Positions 9,055 through 16,292 of a stretch of DNA of 26,209 nt are shown here, one piece after another (the stretch's first letter is position 1; each line of letters starts with the position of its first letter). This stretch comes from JAJYVH01 sp964548595 (GTDB lineage Archaea; Micrarchaeota; Micrarchaeia; Micrarchaeales; CABMGC01): positions 1 to 26,209 of the forward strand of contig CAZJQO010000011.1 in the NCBI GenBank assembly GCA_964548595.1, written 5' to 3'. A model generated the notes under the pieces. The model saw nothing but the letters and a program-made list of their open reading frames with translations. It ran no database searches and had not been told where the DNA came from. The position numbers were made by a program, and so were the translations under genes.

Positions 9055-10253
9055 AAATAGCCATAGCATCCGATTTCCACCTCGGATACGAGCGGTTCAG
9101 GAAGGATGCGTTCGAGCAGGCGCAGGAGGCGCTTTCCGATGCGGCGGGGGCAGCCGACGCCATAATCATACCCGGCGACATATTCGACATGCGCGCCCCG
9201 AAGCCCGACGTCATCGCCGAAGCCATAAACATATTCAGGAATCTATCGAAGAGGGAATGGGGAGCCAAGGCATCGGAAGTGGCGGCGGCCAACAAGGCAT
9301 ACACGAGCGTGCCTGTAATAGCCATCCCCGGAACTCACGAGAGGCGCGCGCAGGGCGCCGAGAACGCTGTGACGCTGCTCGGGCTCGCCGGCCTGCTGGT
9401 AGATGTAAGCGACGGGTATGCTGTTATAGAAAAGGGAAGCGAGCGCGTCATGGTGTACGGGGTAGGCGGAGTCTCAGAAGAAAGGTTCAGGGATGTGCTC
9501 AAGAGCCTTGATCCCAAGCCGATGAAGGACTGCTTCAGCATATTCATGTTCCACCAGTCGATACACGAGCTGCTCCCGTTCAGCGACGATTTCGTGTACG
9601 CGGATGAGCTGCCAAAGGGCTTCGACCTTTACGTAGACGGGCATATACACAACAAAGTGGAATCGGAATCGCACGGCAGGCATCTCCTCATTCCGGGCAG
9701 CACGGTGCTGACGCAGCTGAAGGCGATGGAGCAGGAGCCCAAGGGCTTCTTTGTCTTCGACACGAAAACCGGCGCTTACGAGTTCCACAGGATAAAGTCG
9801 CGCAGCTTCGTGGTGGTGCATGAGGATGCAAGCGGCAGGAGCGCGGAGGAGCTTGAGAAAGGGATAAGGAAGGCGATAGACGCTGCGCTCCGGGGGGCAG
9901 CTGGCGTACCTGTAATCAGGGTCGAGGTGGAGGGCAAGGCGGGCAACGGCGCCAGAAGCATAGACGTGGATTACAACGCGATCTCGAAGGCTTACGCCGG
10001 CAGGGCGATGGTGGAGATAGTGAAGCCAGGCATAGGGGACGCGGAATACGGCGCAGAGGCAGACGCGTTGAGGAAGGGAGAGCTGGAGAGCATGCCGGTC
10101 AAGGACTACGGCCTCGGCATTTTCCTAGAGAAGCTCAAGGCAAGCAGGTATAGCTTGCCAATAAGCGCATCGCAGCTCTTCGAGCTGCTCAGCGCCGACG
10201 TGAGCAAGGACAAGGCGGTGAAGGCAGCGCTTGAGAGACTGCTTTCCGAGTGA
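9051..10253 (+). CDS. mre11: Mre11-like DNA repair metallophosphoesterase
   Basis: A 400-residue protein that begins at an ATGA overlap with the DHH gene. The phosphoesterase motifs appear in order: SDFHLG (Asp8, His10), GDIFDM (Asp43), GTHERR (His96), FHQSIHEL (His168) and GHIHNK (His198, His200). A capping region and a helical C-terminal tail follow. Mre11 is the Mn-dependent exo/endonuclease that processes DNA ends with Rad50. No rad50, herA or nurA is in the window. The metal-binding Asn of the usual GNHD/E motif is Thr95, which could alter metal binding. The C-terminal 150 residues carry no clear motif. A more general SbcD-like exonuclease is the alternative. Confidence 0.87.
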   Translation: MKIAIASDFHLGYERFRKDAFEQAQEALSDAAGAADAIIIPGDIFDMRAPKPDVIAEAINIFRNLSKREWGAKASEVAAANKAYTSVPVIAIPGTHERRAQGAENAVTLLGLAGLLVDVSDGYAVIEKGSERVMVYGVGGVSEERFRDVLKSLDPKPMKDCFSIFMFHQSIHELLPFSDDFVYADELPKGFDLYVDGHIHNKVESESHGRHLLIPGSTVLTQLKAMEQEPKGFFVFDTKTGAYEFHRIKSRSFVVVHEDASGRSAEELEKGIRKAIDAALRGAAGVPVIRVEVEGKAGNGARSIDVDYNAISKAYAGRAMVEIVKPGIGDAEYGAEADALRKGELESMPVKDYGLGIFLEKLKASRYSLPISASQLFELLSADVSKDKAVKAALERLLSE

Positions 10254-10262
10254 TTGCACGCT

Positions 10263-11645
10263 TCACGTGTGCCCCTTCAAATATTCGGCATAGCCAAGCA
10301 AAGCCTCCAGCGAGCTGACTATGGAAGCAGGAGAGTCGTATACGGGCACCCCGCCGCTCTCTAGCTGCACCTTCTGCGCCTGCGTGTAGCCCACGCCCGT
10401 GCTCATCACCACTATGGGCTTGTCAACCACTTCCTTGAGGTGCACTATTGCCGCCGAAACAGTGGAGTCCGCTCCCGGCGTCTGGTAAAGCACTATTATC
10501 ACTATCATATCGGTATTGGCGTCACCGCTCACAGCGGTTATGGCGTCCTCGTACCTCTTCTCGTCCGCGTCTCCTGCAAGGTCCAGAGGGATCCTTATGT
10601 TGACCAGCTTTGGCATCTTGCCCCTCAACTCGCGGGACGTCAGCGCCGAGAGCTGCGCCAGCTCGAGGCGCTTTGACGACGCTATTGCATCGGCCGTGAG
10701 CACCCCGGCCCCGCCTCCGTTCGTGATCACAGCTATCCTGTTGCCCCGCGGCTCAGTCTCGGACGCGAAAATCTTAGCGAAGTACACGAGCTCGCTCAGG
10801 TCGTTGGCAACAGTGAATCCGAACTGCCTGAATATTGCCTCCTGCACCGCGTAATCGCCGGCGAGCGCCGCGGTATGCGAGTGCGCGGCGCTGCTCCCGG
10901 CGCTCGTCCTGCCGGCCTTTAGCACTATCACGGGCTTCTTCTTTGTTATCTTCCTCGCGAGCTCCACGAACTCCTTTCCGCGCTTTATGCCCTCTATGTA
11001 CATCACTATCACCTTCGTCTCGTCATCGTCCATCAGGTACCGCATCAGGTCCACTTCGTCCAGGTCTGCCGCGTTGCCGTAGGAGATGAATTTCGAGAGA
11101 CCGAAGCCCTCACCAGCAATAACATCTAGCACAGTGCTGCCCACCGCCCCGCTCTGCGATATGAAGCTTACAAAGCCTACCTGGGGCCTGCTTATCTTGT
11201 ACGTCGGCAGGAAGAGCGTGTCTGTCCTTGACCTGGTGTCCATGACACCAAGGCAGTTGGGTCCTATCATCGGCATGCGGTACTTCCTTGCTATCCTGGC
11301 TATCTTATCCTGCAGCCCCGTCTCTCCCACTTCAGCGAAGCCTCCGCTCACCACCACGAGCGACCTAACCCCTGCTTTTCCGCACTCCTCTAGCACCATC
11401 GGCACTATGGGCGCAGGCACAGCTACCACCGCAACATCTATTGCGTCTTTGATGTCGAGCACGCTCTTGTACGCCTTCAGGCCCAGCACAGAATCGGCGT
11501 TCGGATTTACCGGGTACAGCTTGCCGCTGTAGCCGCCGTCTATGTAGTTCTTCAGTATTACGTTGCCAACCTTGTCCGGGTTCCTGGACGCGCCTATTAT
11601 GGCAACCGTCTTTGGCTTCAGCATCACGTTCAGGTCCACTTTCAC
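10263..11645 (-). CDS. acdA: Acetate-CoA ligase (ADP-forming), alpha subunit
   Basis: A 460-residue protein with a CoA-binding Rossmann domain at the N-terminus (TVAIIGASRNPDKVGN, residues 13-28), a succinyl-CoA-synthetase-like ligase domain containing FISQSGAVGS (161-170), and SHTAALAG with His257 as the probable phosphorylated histidine. A third domain with VITNGGGAG follows. With the beta subunit it converts acyl-CoA + ADP + Pi to acid + CoA + ATP, the main substrate-level ATP step of many fermenting archaea. The start is GTG 11645, overlapping the beta-subunit stop by four bases (GTGA). The gene converges with mre11, leaving only nine bases between stop codons. Specificity for acetate over other acyl groups cannot be read here. 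Confidence 0.92.
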   Translation of the reverse strand: MKVDLNVMLKPKTVAIIGASRNPDKVGNVILKNYIDGGYSGKLYPVNPNADSVLGLKAYKSVLDIKDAIDVAVVAVPAPIVPMVLEECGKAGVRSLVVVSGGFAEVGETGLQDKIARIARKYRMPMIGPNCLGVMDTRSRTDTLFLPTYKISRPQVGFVSFISQSGAVGSTVLDVIAGEGFGLSKFISYGNAADLDEVDLMRYLMDDDETKVIVMYIEGIKRGKEFVELARKITKKKPVIVLKAGRTSAGSSAAHSHTAALAGDYAVQEAIFRQFGFTVANDLSELVYFAKIFASETEPRGNRIAVITNGGGAGVLTADAIASSKRLELAQLSALTSRELRGKMPKLVNIRIPLDLAGDADEKRYEDAITAVSGDANTDMIVIIVLYQTPGADSTVSAAIVHLKEVVDKPIVVMSTGVGYTQAQKVQLESGGVPVYDSPASIVSSLEALLGYAEYLKGHT

Positions 11646-12259
11646 ACCAACACCCTTATGTCGACGACATCGTACGATCCGGAGCGCAGTATCACTGGAT
11701 TCAGGTCGATTTCTTTTATCATCTTGTTATTGACAAGCAGCTTCGATGCTTTCATAAGCAGCAGAACAAGCATGCTGAGCGACTTGCCGTTGTCGGTAAG
11801 TATGTTTTTGGAGCGCAGTCCATCAATCATCTGCAGCGCGTCGTGCCTTGTTATGGGGCAGAGCCGCAGCTGCGTGTCCCTGAAGGCCTCCACGTATACG
11901 CCGCCAAGCCCGAGAAGGAGCACCTTGCCGAACTGCGGATCTGTGTTGCCGCCTATTATTGCTTCGACGCCAGGCCTGGCCATCTTCTGCGCTATTATCT
12001 TGTACTGCTTTATGCCCCTCCCCTTCCTCTTCAAATCAGCATAAGCGGCGCCTATCTCCCTTTCTCCGCTGAGGTCCAGCTTCACCAGCCCGGCCTTGCT
12101 CTTGTGCAGCACCTTGTCGGACAGCAGCTTCAGCGCTATGCTATCTTTTCCTGCGAACGCTGCAGCCTCCTCCGCGCTCGAGACGTACCTGCTTGGCACG
12201 CTCTGTATGGCGTACCTGTCAAGGATTGCTTTCGCGCGCATGTAGTCCATCAAAACCAT
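11642..12259 (-). CDS. acdB: Acetate-CoA ligase (ADP-forming), beta subunit
   Basis: A 205-residue ATP-grasp type subunit. Recognisable parts are the family segment LKLLSDKVLHKSKAG with His52, which matches the histidine reported to relay phosphate between subunits; a PGVEAIIGGNTDPQFG nucleotide-binding segment; and the EIDLNPVI end. Its length of about 200 residues fits the free beta subunit rather than a fused two-domain enzyme. Translation of the alpha subunit is coupled through a GTGA overlap. The gene follows a tail-anchored winged-helix protein gene by 8 nt, so the three are probably transcribed together. Confidence 0.92.
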   Translation of the reverse strand: MVLMDYMRAKAILDRYAIQSVPSRYVSSAEEAAAFAGKDSIALKLLSDKVLHKSKAGLVKLDLSGEREIGAAYADLKRKGRGIKQYKIIAQKMARPGVEAIIGGNTDPQFGKVLLLGLGGVYVEAFRDTQLRLCPITRHDALQMIDGLRSKNILTDNGKSLSMLVLLLMKASKLLVNNKMIKEIDLNPVILRSGSYDVVDIRVLV

Positions 12260-12267
12260 TGCATCAA

Positions 12268-12981
12268 CTATAGTATGCCGTAGTAGTAGGCAACGCCCAG
12301 CAGCACTATCACTGCCGCTATTATCGCTATCGCAGCGTTTCGCTTGATGCGAGGCTTGCCGTGCAGCTTAAGCTCGCCTGCCATCTGATTGAGCTCCTGC
12401 CCGTTGCCGTTGCCCGGTTGCTGCGCTGTTCCGGCGAATGGAGGCGCAATCGTTTGCTTTGTTGCGTTCCCCGCGCCCCCAGCCTGCGGTTCTGCCTGCG
12501 CAGGCTGCGCAGCCTGCTTCTGCGTCTTTGCCAACAGGAAGCCCTGCTCCGTGAGCATCAATTCCACTCCGCCGCTCTTCAGTTCGTAGCTTGCATAATT
12601 CTGCTTGAAGAGCTTGTAGATCCTGAAAGCCATGTCCCTGCTTCTGACGTTGAGCGTGCTCTGCAGCTCGGTAGGGTACCTTTTGCCGCCTGACATCTGC
12701 TCCAGTATCTCCTGGTCAAGGTTGTCCAGCGGCTCGGCGCCCTTCGCCTCCGCATCCTCTTTGAGCTTCTTCCCTGCATCTGTGAGCACGATGCTGTTCG
12801 GGCCCGGATAATAGGCTGTGAAATCTATGAGCCCCTTCTGCTTCAGGCCGCCGGTTATGTTTGCAGCGTCGAATACGCTGGCGTTTATCATGCCCCCGAA
12901 GCGCTCGAGCGTGGTGTCCTGCGTTATCTTGAAAAGGCACGCCAGCTCAAGGAAGTTCACGCTTTCGGCGTCGGTAGCCAT
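12268..12981 (-). CDS. Tail-anchored winged-helix protein, possible membrane-tethered regulator
   Basis: A 237-residue protein with three parts. Residues about 5-75 and 85-150 look like two winged helices (for example FDAANITGGLKQKGLIDF followed by a strand and LTDAGKKL, and later YPTELQSTLNVRSRDMAFRIYKLF). Residues 155-210 form a low-complexity linker rich in Gln, Ala, Gly and Pro. Residues 215-234 are one hydrophobic helix close to the C-terminus, preceded by basic residues (KPRIKRN), as expected for a tail-anchored protein with a cytoplasmic N-terminus. The start is ATG 12981. A role as a membrane-bound sensor or regulator is inference. It may be the first gene of the ACD operon. I do not recognise a named family. 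Confidence 0.75.
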   Translation of the reverse strand: MATDAESVNFLELACLFKITQDTTLERFGGMINASVFDAANITGGLKQKGLIDFTAYYPGPNSIVLTDAGKKLKEDAEAKGAEPLDNLDQEILEQMSGGKRYPTELQSTLNVRSRDMAFRIYKLFKQNYASYELKSGGVELMLTEQGFLLAKTQKQAAQPAQAEPQAGGAGNATKQTIAPPFAGTAQQPGNGNGQELNQMAGELKLHGKPRIKRNAAIAIIAAVIVLLGVAYYYGIL

Positions 12982-12995
12982 CGCAACCCCTTCAA

Positions 12996-13005
12996 CCTTT
13001 ATATG
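12996..13005. promoter_or_regulatory. Divergent promoter region with a near-symmetric TATA box
   Basis: CCTTTATATG (12996-13005) reads as a TATA box on the plus strand, which would place transcription near 13027, just before the TTG start codon of the beta-CASP gene. On the minus strand it reads ATATAAAG, but this is too close (about 20 nt) to the ATG at 12981; a second minus-strand box, CTATTAAG around 13011-13019, fits that gene better. Confidence 0.5.
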
Positions 13006-13036
13006 TTAACGCTTAATAGTCTTGCTAAGTGGTTCT

Positions 13037-14287
13037 TTGGAGCTTCAGTTCCTAGGCGGAGCCGGGGAGGTAGGCAGGTCTGCGATACTGCTGGAAGGCA
13101 GCAAGCGCATAATGCTGGACCACGGCGTGAAGCTCGATCACAAGACCCAGTACCCGGCCCAAACCAAGCCGGTGGATGCCTGCGTGCTCAGCCACGCGCA
13201 TCTTGACCACAGCGGCAACGTGCCGTACCTGTACAGGGGCGCATTCCCAGTGACTTACGGCACAGAGCCAACCAAGGAATTAGGCCTGCTGCTCATAGAG
13301 GACTCGATGAAGATAGGCAGGAAGCAGCACCAACCGCCCAAATATTCGAAGCACGACGTCAGGAACATGCTCTCGCACTATGCCTCTTACGAGTACGGGA
13401 GTGAGATAGACATCGGGGGTTACACGCTAACGCTGCACGACGCCGGCCACATAAGCGGCAGCGCCATAACAGAGCTGCGCAGCGAGAAGAGCGGAAAGAC
13501 GCTGGTGTACACCGGCGACTTCAAGCTTGAGCCGCAGCTGCTGCACGAAGGGGCTGAGGTAGTAAAGAGCGACGTGCTCATAACCGAAACCACGTATGCC
13601 GGCAGGGAGCATCCGGAGAGGGGCGAGCTCGTAAAGAGGTTCGTTGACGAGATCAAGCAGACGCTCGATGCCGGGGGTACGGCGCTGGTGCCAAGCTTCG
13701 CAGTGGGCCGCGCCCAGGAGCTGCTCGCAATACTTTACAAGGCTGGCTTGGCAGACCTTGTCTTCATGGATGGCATGGCCAGGAAAGCTACAGACATAGT
13801 CATGCGCCACGGCAGCTTCATAAGGAACAGCGACGTGCTGGGCGAGGCACTGCAGAAGATAACAATCGTAGGCAACGGGCAGCACCGCGCTGACGCTGTG
13901 AGCGGCCCTAACATAATACTCACAACGGCCGGCATGTTGAACGGAGGCCCGGTGCTCGACTACATAACTCGGCTAAACCCCGCCTCTAAAATATTCCTTA
14001 CGGGCTACCAGGTGGAAGGCACGAACGGCAGGAAGCTCGTGGAGAACAAGCCCATATCGCTAGATGGCAGCAGGCAGCGCATAAGGACGCCGTGGTCGTA
14101 TTACGACTTTTCGGCGCACGCTGGCGGCGGCGACCTTAGAGAGTATGTAAGGAAGAGCAATCCCGAAGTGGTTGTTTGCGTGCACGGAGAGCGGCAGAGC
14201 TCGGAGGCATTCGCGGCTCAGCTGAATGCTGACGGCTTCAAGGCCTACGCGCCGCAGATCGGGGAAAGCCTTCGGCTAGACGTATGA
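13037..14287 (+). CDS. Beta-CASP metallo-beta-lactamase RNase (archaeal CPSF2/RNase J-like)
   Basis: The start is TTG 13037, giving the family-typical MELQFLGGAGEVGRS; TTG 13022 would add five residues. The MBL motifs are HAHLDH (residues 53-58), DAGHISGSA and YTGDF. The beta-CASP motifs are ETTYAGREHP (A), PSFAVGRAQELL and TTAGMLNGG (B), and DFSAHAGGGDL (C). A final HGERQSSEAFA helix-strand is also typical. There are no KH domains, so this is not the aCPSF1 transcription-termination factor; length (about 416 aa) and layout match aCPSF2 or archaeal RNase J. Such enzymes are zinc-dependent exo- or endoribonucleases that can act with the exosome. It is transcribed alone and followed by the convergent OB-fold gene. 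Confidence 0.92.
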   Translation: MELQFLGGAGEVGRSAILLEGSKRIMLDHGVKLDHKTQYPAQTKPVDACVLSHAHLDHSGNVPYLYRGAFPVTYGTEPTKELGLLLIEDSMKIGRKQHQPPKYSKHDVRNMLSHYASYEYGSEIDIGGYTLTLHDAGHISGSAITELRSEKSGKTLVYTGDFKLEPQLLHEGAEVVKSDVLITETTYAGREHPERGELVKRFVDEIKQTLDAGGTALVPSFAVGRAQELLAILYKAGLADLVFMDGMARKATDIVMRHGSFIRNSDVLGEALQKITIVGNGQHRADAVSGPNIILTTAGMLNGGPVLDYITRLNPASKIFLTGYQVEGTNGRKLVENKPISLDGSRQRIRTPWSYYDFSAHAGGGDLREYVRKSNPEVVVCVHGERQSSEAFAAQLNADGFKAYAPQIGESLRLDV

Positions 14288-14311
14288 GAAAACAAGCAAA
14301 AGTGCCTGCGC

Positions 14312-14608
14312 TTATTCCTTGCCTACTACTTCTATCTTTCCGTACTTGCCTGTGCTCAGCTGTGGGTTGCCCTTGAACTCGCTTACGTAGCCGTTGGTTA
14401 TCTTGACCTTGTCGCCTACGCTCACGAGATCTATGTTAGCTTCCCAGAGTGAGATAGCTATGCTTCCGCTGTCGTCGCTTATCACAGCGTCCGCAACCTT
14501 CAGCGGCTTGCCAAATTTAGTGACAACCTCTCTAGGTTCGCCCTTCTCAGTGATCACGCCTTCAAGTTCTACGCTAGTAGCACCTGCTTTCAGTTCAGAG
14601 ATCTTCAT
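14312..14608 (-). CDS. OB-fold nucleic-acid-binding protein (SOSS-B/RPA-like)
   Basis: A 98-residue single OB-fold protein. The ATG at 14608 is chosen over longer in-frame starts because a GGTGA ribosome-binding site lies 4 nt upstream and a TATA-like TTATTATACC about 35 nt upstream. Core strands are SVELEGVITEKGEPREVVTKFG, then DAVISDDSGSIAISLWE, the family signature of SOSS-B/RPA-type domains, then VSVGDKVKITNGYVSEFKGNPQLSTG and a final strand IEVV. Proteins of this type bind single-stranded DNA or RNA. No acidic tail or zinc finger is present. It is monocistronic and convergent with the beta-CASP gene. Confidence 0.87.
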   Translation of the reverse strand: MKISELKAGATSVELEGVITEKGEPREVVTKFGKPLKVADAVISDDSGSIAISLWEANIDLVSVGDKVKITNGYVSEFKGNPQLSTGKYGKIEVVGKE

Positions 14609-14640
14609 TTCTTCACCGTGAGCTAGATTATGCAAAGTAA

Positions 14641-14651
14641 GGTATAATAAG
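14641..14651 (-). promoter_or_regulatory. TATA box for the OB-fold gene
   Basis: On the minus strand this reads TTATTATACC, about 35 nt before the ATG at 14608. A start site near 14619 would leave a leader of about 10 nt that includes the GGTGA ribosome-binding site at 14613-14617. Confidence 0.5.
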
Positions 14652-14817
14652 CAATGCCCGTTTTTCGAGCCGGATTCCGCTATTGGCTCCAAAAGGCGTT
14701 ATGTATGTATAGAAGTTTCAGTACGACAATGTTTTAATAAGATGGGTGTCTAACTTGAGTTCGTCAATTCATGCAGCGAAGCCGTTGTAGCTTTGTAAAG
14801 ATAGCATTATGCGAACA

Positions 14818-14827
14818 TTTTTAAACA
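14818..14827 (+). promoter_or_regulatory. TATA-like element before the 63-aa ORF
   Basis: TTTTTAAACA lies about 32 nt before the ATG at 14855, so transcription would start near 14849. The rest of the gap 14609-14854 holds the OB-fold promoter and a weak 5-bp hairpin (GAGCC 14667-14671 with GGCTC 14685-14689); nothing else is apparent there. Confidence 0.4.
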
Positions 14828-14854
14828 TTTGATACTCATTCAGAGCGTGGAAAA

Positions 14855-15046
14855 ATGAAGATGCCAGTCAAAATACGGAACATCAAATCAAAGACAGTCA
14901 TTGTGATGTGCCCACCTAGTGACCCTTCTCATGGGTGCCCAAGACTAATCATTCCAGAGGGGGGAAATTTTACTTTTAAAGACGACTATAAAGGTAAAAT
15001 TAAGATAAACGGGCTATCTCTAAAGCAAATCAACTCGATGTGCTGA
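14855..15046 (+). CDS. Small orphan hypothetical protein (63 aa)
   Basis: The ORF starts at ATG 14855, about 30 nt after a TATA-like element and after an A-rich GTGGAAAA sequence. The product is basic, apparently mostly beta (VKIRNIKSKTVIVM, LIIPEGGNFTF, GKIKINGLSL), and has three cysteines but no paired CxxC motif. Base composition is clearly more AT-rich than in flanking operons (AAA, TTT, ATT codons), which hints at recent acquisition. Its last 17 bases overlap the convergent Lrp-like gene. No family is recognised. It may be a mobile or phage-derived small protein. Confidence 0.5.
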   Translation: MKMPVKIRNIKSKTVIVMCPPSDPSHGCPRLIIPEGGNFTFKDDYKGKIKINGLSLKQINSMC

Positions 15047-16049
15047 TAATCTTCTTTGCGAACGCGTATTCTTCTAAGTGGAAAGGCCACTTGCCTACAA
15101 GCACATCAGTCAATATGGCTTTTTCTATCTTAGGTTCTTCTGTTTGCCATAGCGTTTGCAATCGGTCTGGACCTCGTTTTGAGAGGACTTCCCCTCCTGA
15201 AAAGCTACAAATGTAAAACACGTCATAGTCTCCACTTGTGTTTGCATCTAATGAATAATCACTGACTATCTCTTTAAAGTCCTCGTTTAGAAGTTCTTTT
15301 GCAAATGCATTTGCAAGATCTAGGTGTGCTGACGTAGGCGTAAGATAGACGCCATAGGCAGAAAAGAGCCTCTTGTCAGGATTCTGGGTGAGTGTAGTAA
15401 ATTTTGTTATGATTTTTCTCTCTTTTAGTTTCTTCATTATGTAAATCACCTTGTTCCATGATGTCTTGGTTTTCTTGGCAATATCCTGGATTTTCATCCT
15501 TGAATCATCATTTAGCAGAGCAAGGATTTGCCTTTCTGTGTTAGAAAGGGTGGTGGCCTCATTCAAAAGTTCACTTCTTAGGGGGAGAAACCCGATTGAT
15601 TTAGAATTGACATTTGCAAACCTAGTGTTTGGCTTGTATTCGCTCAGGCTTGTCCTTAGATTCCACTGCCATGCCTGGAAATCCTTAGGATTGAGTCCGA
15701 CGACATAAAGAAGGATGTCGAAATCACCCTCGGCCAGGAAGGCGTCCTGAACAAAGATATCTTTCTTGAGCTTTTCTTTGAGAAAATCGACGGAAGGCCT
15801 GGTCTTGAATTTGACTGTGATAATTTTTCCTTCTGTGAAACCCAGTTCGGTTTCGCCAATCTCAAGGGTGTAAGCAAGCTGGTATCTGTCTTGCAGCTGA
15901 TTTAGTAACGAATGGACGACATGATATGATATGTGAAGATCCGCGCCCAGTTGCCTGAGAGAAGCCCTCGAGTTCTCGTACATCTTCATGAGGATCTTGT
16001 AGGGCAGCTCCTTCTCTATGAACTCCTGGGTTTTCTTCGAGGCGGGCAT
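15030..16049 (-). CDS. Double Lrp/AsnC-like transcriptional regulator
   Basis: The ATG at 16049 is preferred over the TTG at 16070. The product (339 aa) shows two Lrp-like halves. The first has a helix-turn-helix at about residues 18-60 (ASLRQLGADLHISYHVVHSLLNQL) and a RAM-like sensor region with AEGDFDILLYVVGL near 105-120. The second has a clearer helix-turn-helix near 165-210 (LSNTERQILALL ... MKIQDIAKKTKTSWNKVIYIMKKL) and another sensor half containing SGDYDVFYICSF. Internal duplication would let one chain mimic an Lrp dimer. The 3' half of the gene is AT-rich, unlike its neighbours, while the first codons look like the host, which fits an ameliorating acquired gene. A divergent stand-alone RAM protein lies at 16293. 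Confidence 0.8.
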   Translation of the reverse strand: MPASKKTQEFIEKELPYKILMKMYENSRASLRQLGADLHISYHVVHSLLNQLQDRYQLAYTLEIGETELGFTEGKIITVKFKTRPSVDFLKEKLKKDIFVQDAFLAEGDFDILLYVVGLNPKDFQAWQWNLRTSLSEYKPNTRFANVNSKSIGFLPLRSELLNEATTLSNTERQILALLNDDSRMKIQDIAKKTKTSWNKVIYIMKKLKERKIITKFTTLTQNPDKRLFSAYGVYLTPTSAHLDLANAFAKELLNEDFKEIVSDYSLDANTSGDYDVFYICSFSGGEVLSKRGPDRLQTLWQTEEPKIEKAILTDVLVGKWPFHLEEYAFAKKIISTSS

Positions 16050-16126
16050 ATTACCAATCTCAAAATTCAAATAATATTGTTATAATTTTGATTATTAACA
16101 CATATACCTATACTTTTATTCCCATA

Positions 16127-16136
16127 ACTATAAATA
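16127..16136 (+). promoter_or_regulatory. Strong archaeal TATA box upstream of the structured RNA/leader
   Basis: ACTATAAATA is close to the archaeal TATA consensus. With usual spacing, transcription starts near 16157-16160, exactly where the foldable segment beginning GTGGGGCTA lies. It is the best-looking promoter in the window. The AT-rich stretch 16071-16125 also serves the divergent Lrp-like gene. Confidence 0.65.
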
Positions 16137-16157
16137 CCCCTAGGTGCACATACTACT

Positions 16158-16290
16158 TACTGTGGGGCTATGAACTCTGCAGTCATGCTGTTGAGGTGCG
16201 CGGGCTTATTTCTTGAGATACCCACTCCTAACATCCCATCCCACCGCGCACCTCTCTTTCATTTGAACAAAACTAGGCTCTAGCCCCGCT
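16158..16290 (+). ncRNA. Candidate structured non-coding RNA or structured 5' leader
   Basis: This segment starts about 25 nt after a strong TATA box and can fold into a closed multibranch structure. The closing stem pairs GTGGGGCTA (16162-16170) with TAGCCCCGC (16281-16289), 9 bp with one G-U. Inside are a small hairpin ATGA...TCAT (16170-16186) and a perfect 11-bp stem, GAGGTGCGCGG (16193-16203) with CCGCGCACCTC (16244-16254). The loop of the long stem can form a smaller hairpin with a CUUG loop (around 16207-16220). It does not fit a tRNA (no D- or T-loop), 5S rRNA, SRP RNA or RNase P RNA (no conserved CR-I/CR-V). It could be a free RNA or a cis-regulatory leader of the RAM gene. An overlapping 37-codon ORF (16170-16283) is the main alternative. 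Confidence 0.45.
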
Positions 16291-16292
16291 GC

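Noticed and set aside
14667..14689. Hairpin GAGCC/GGCTC as a terminator or ncRNA.
   Set aside because: Only five base pairs with a 13-base loop and no T-tract; compatible with chance.
16234..16245. TCCCATCCCACC at 16234-16245 is the exact reverse complement of GGTGGGATGGGA at 25950-25961 in the IS605-like hairpin; considered as a sign that both regions are ends of one element family.
   Set aside because: A 12-base match is expected dozens of times by chance when both strands of a 26-kb window are compared, and the surroundings do not align.
16158..16290. tRNA (possibly intron-containing) because a 7-bp acceptor-like stem closes the segment.
   Set aside because: No D-loop GG, no T-loop TTCGA pattern and no credible anticodon arm on either strand.
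16158..16290. RNase P RNA, suggested by nearby rnp2 and rnp3.
   Set aside because: The conserved P4-forming sequences are absent on both strands and the segment is too short even for reduced archaeal forms.
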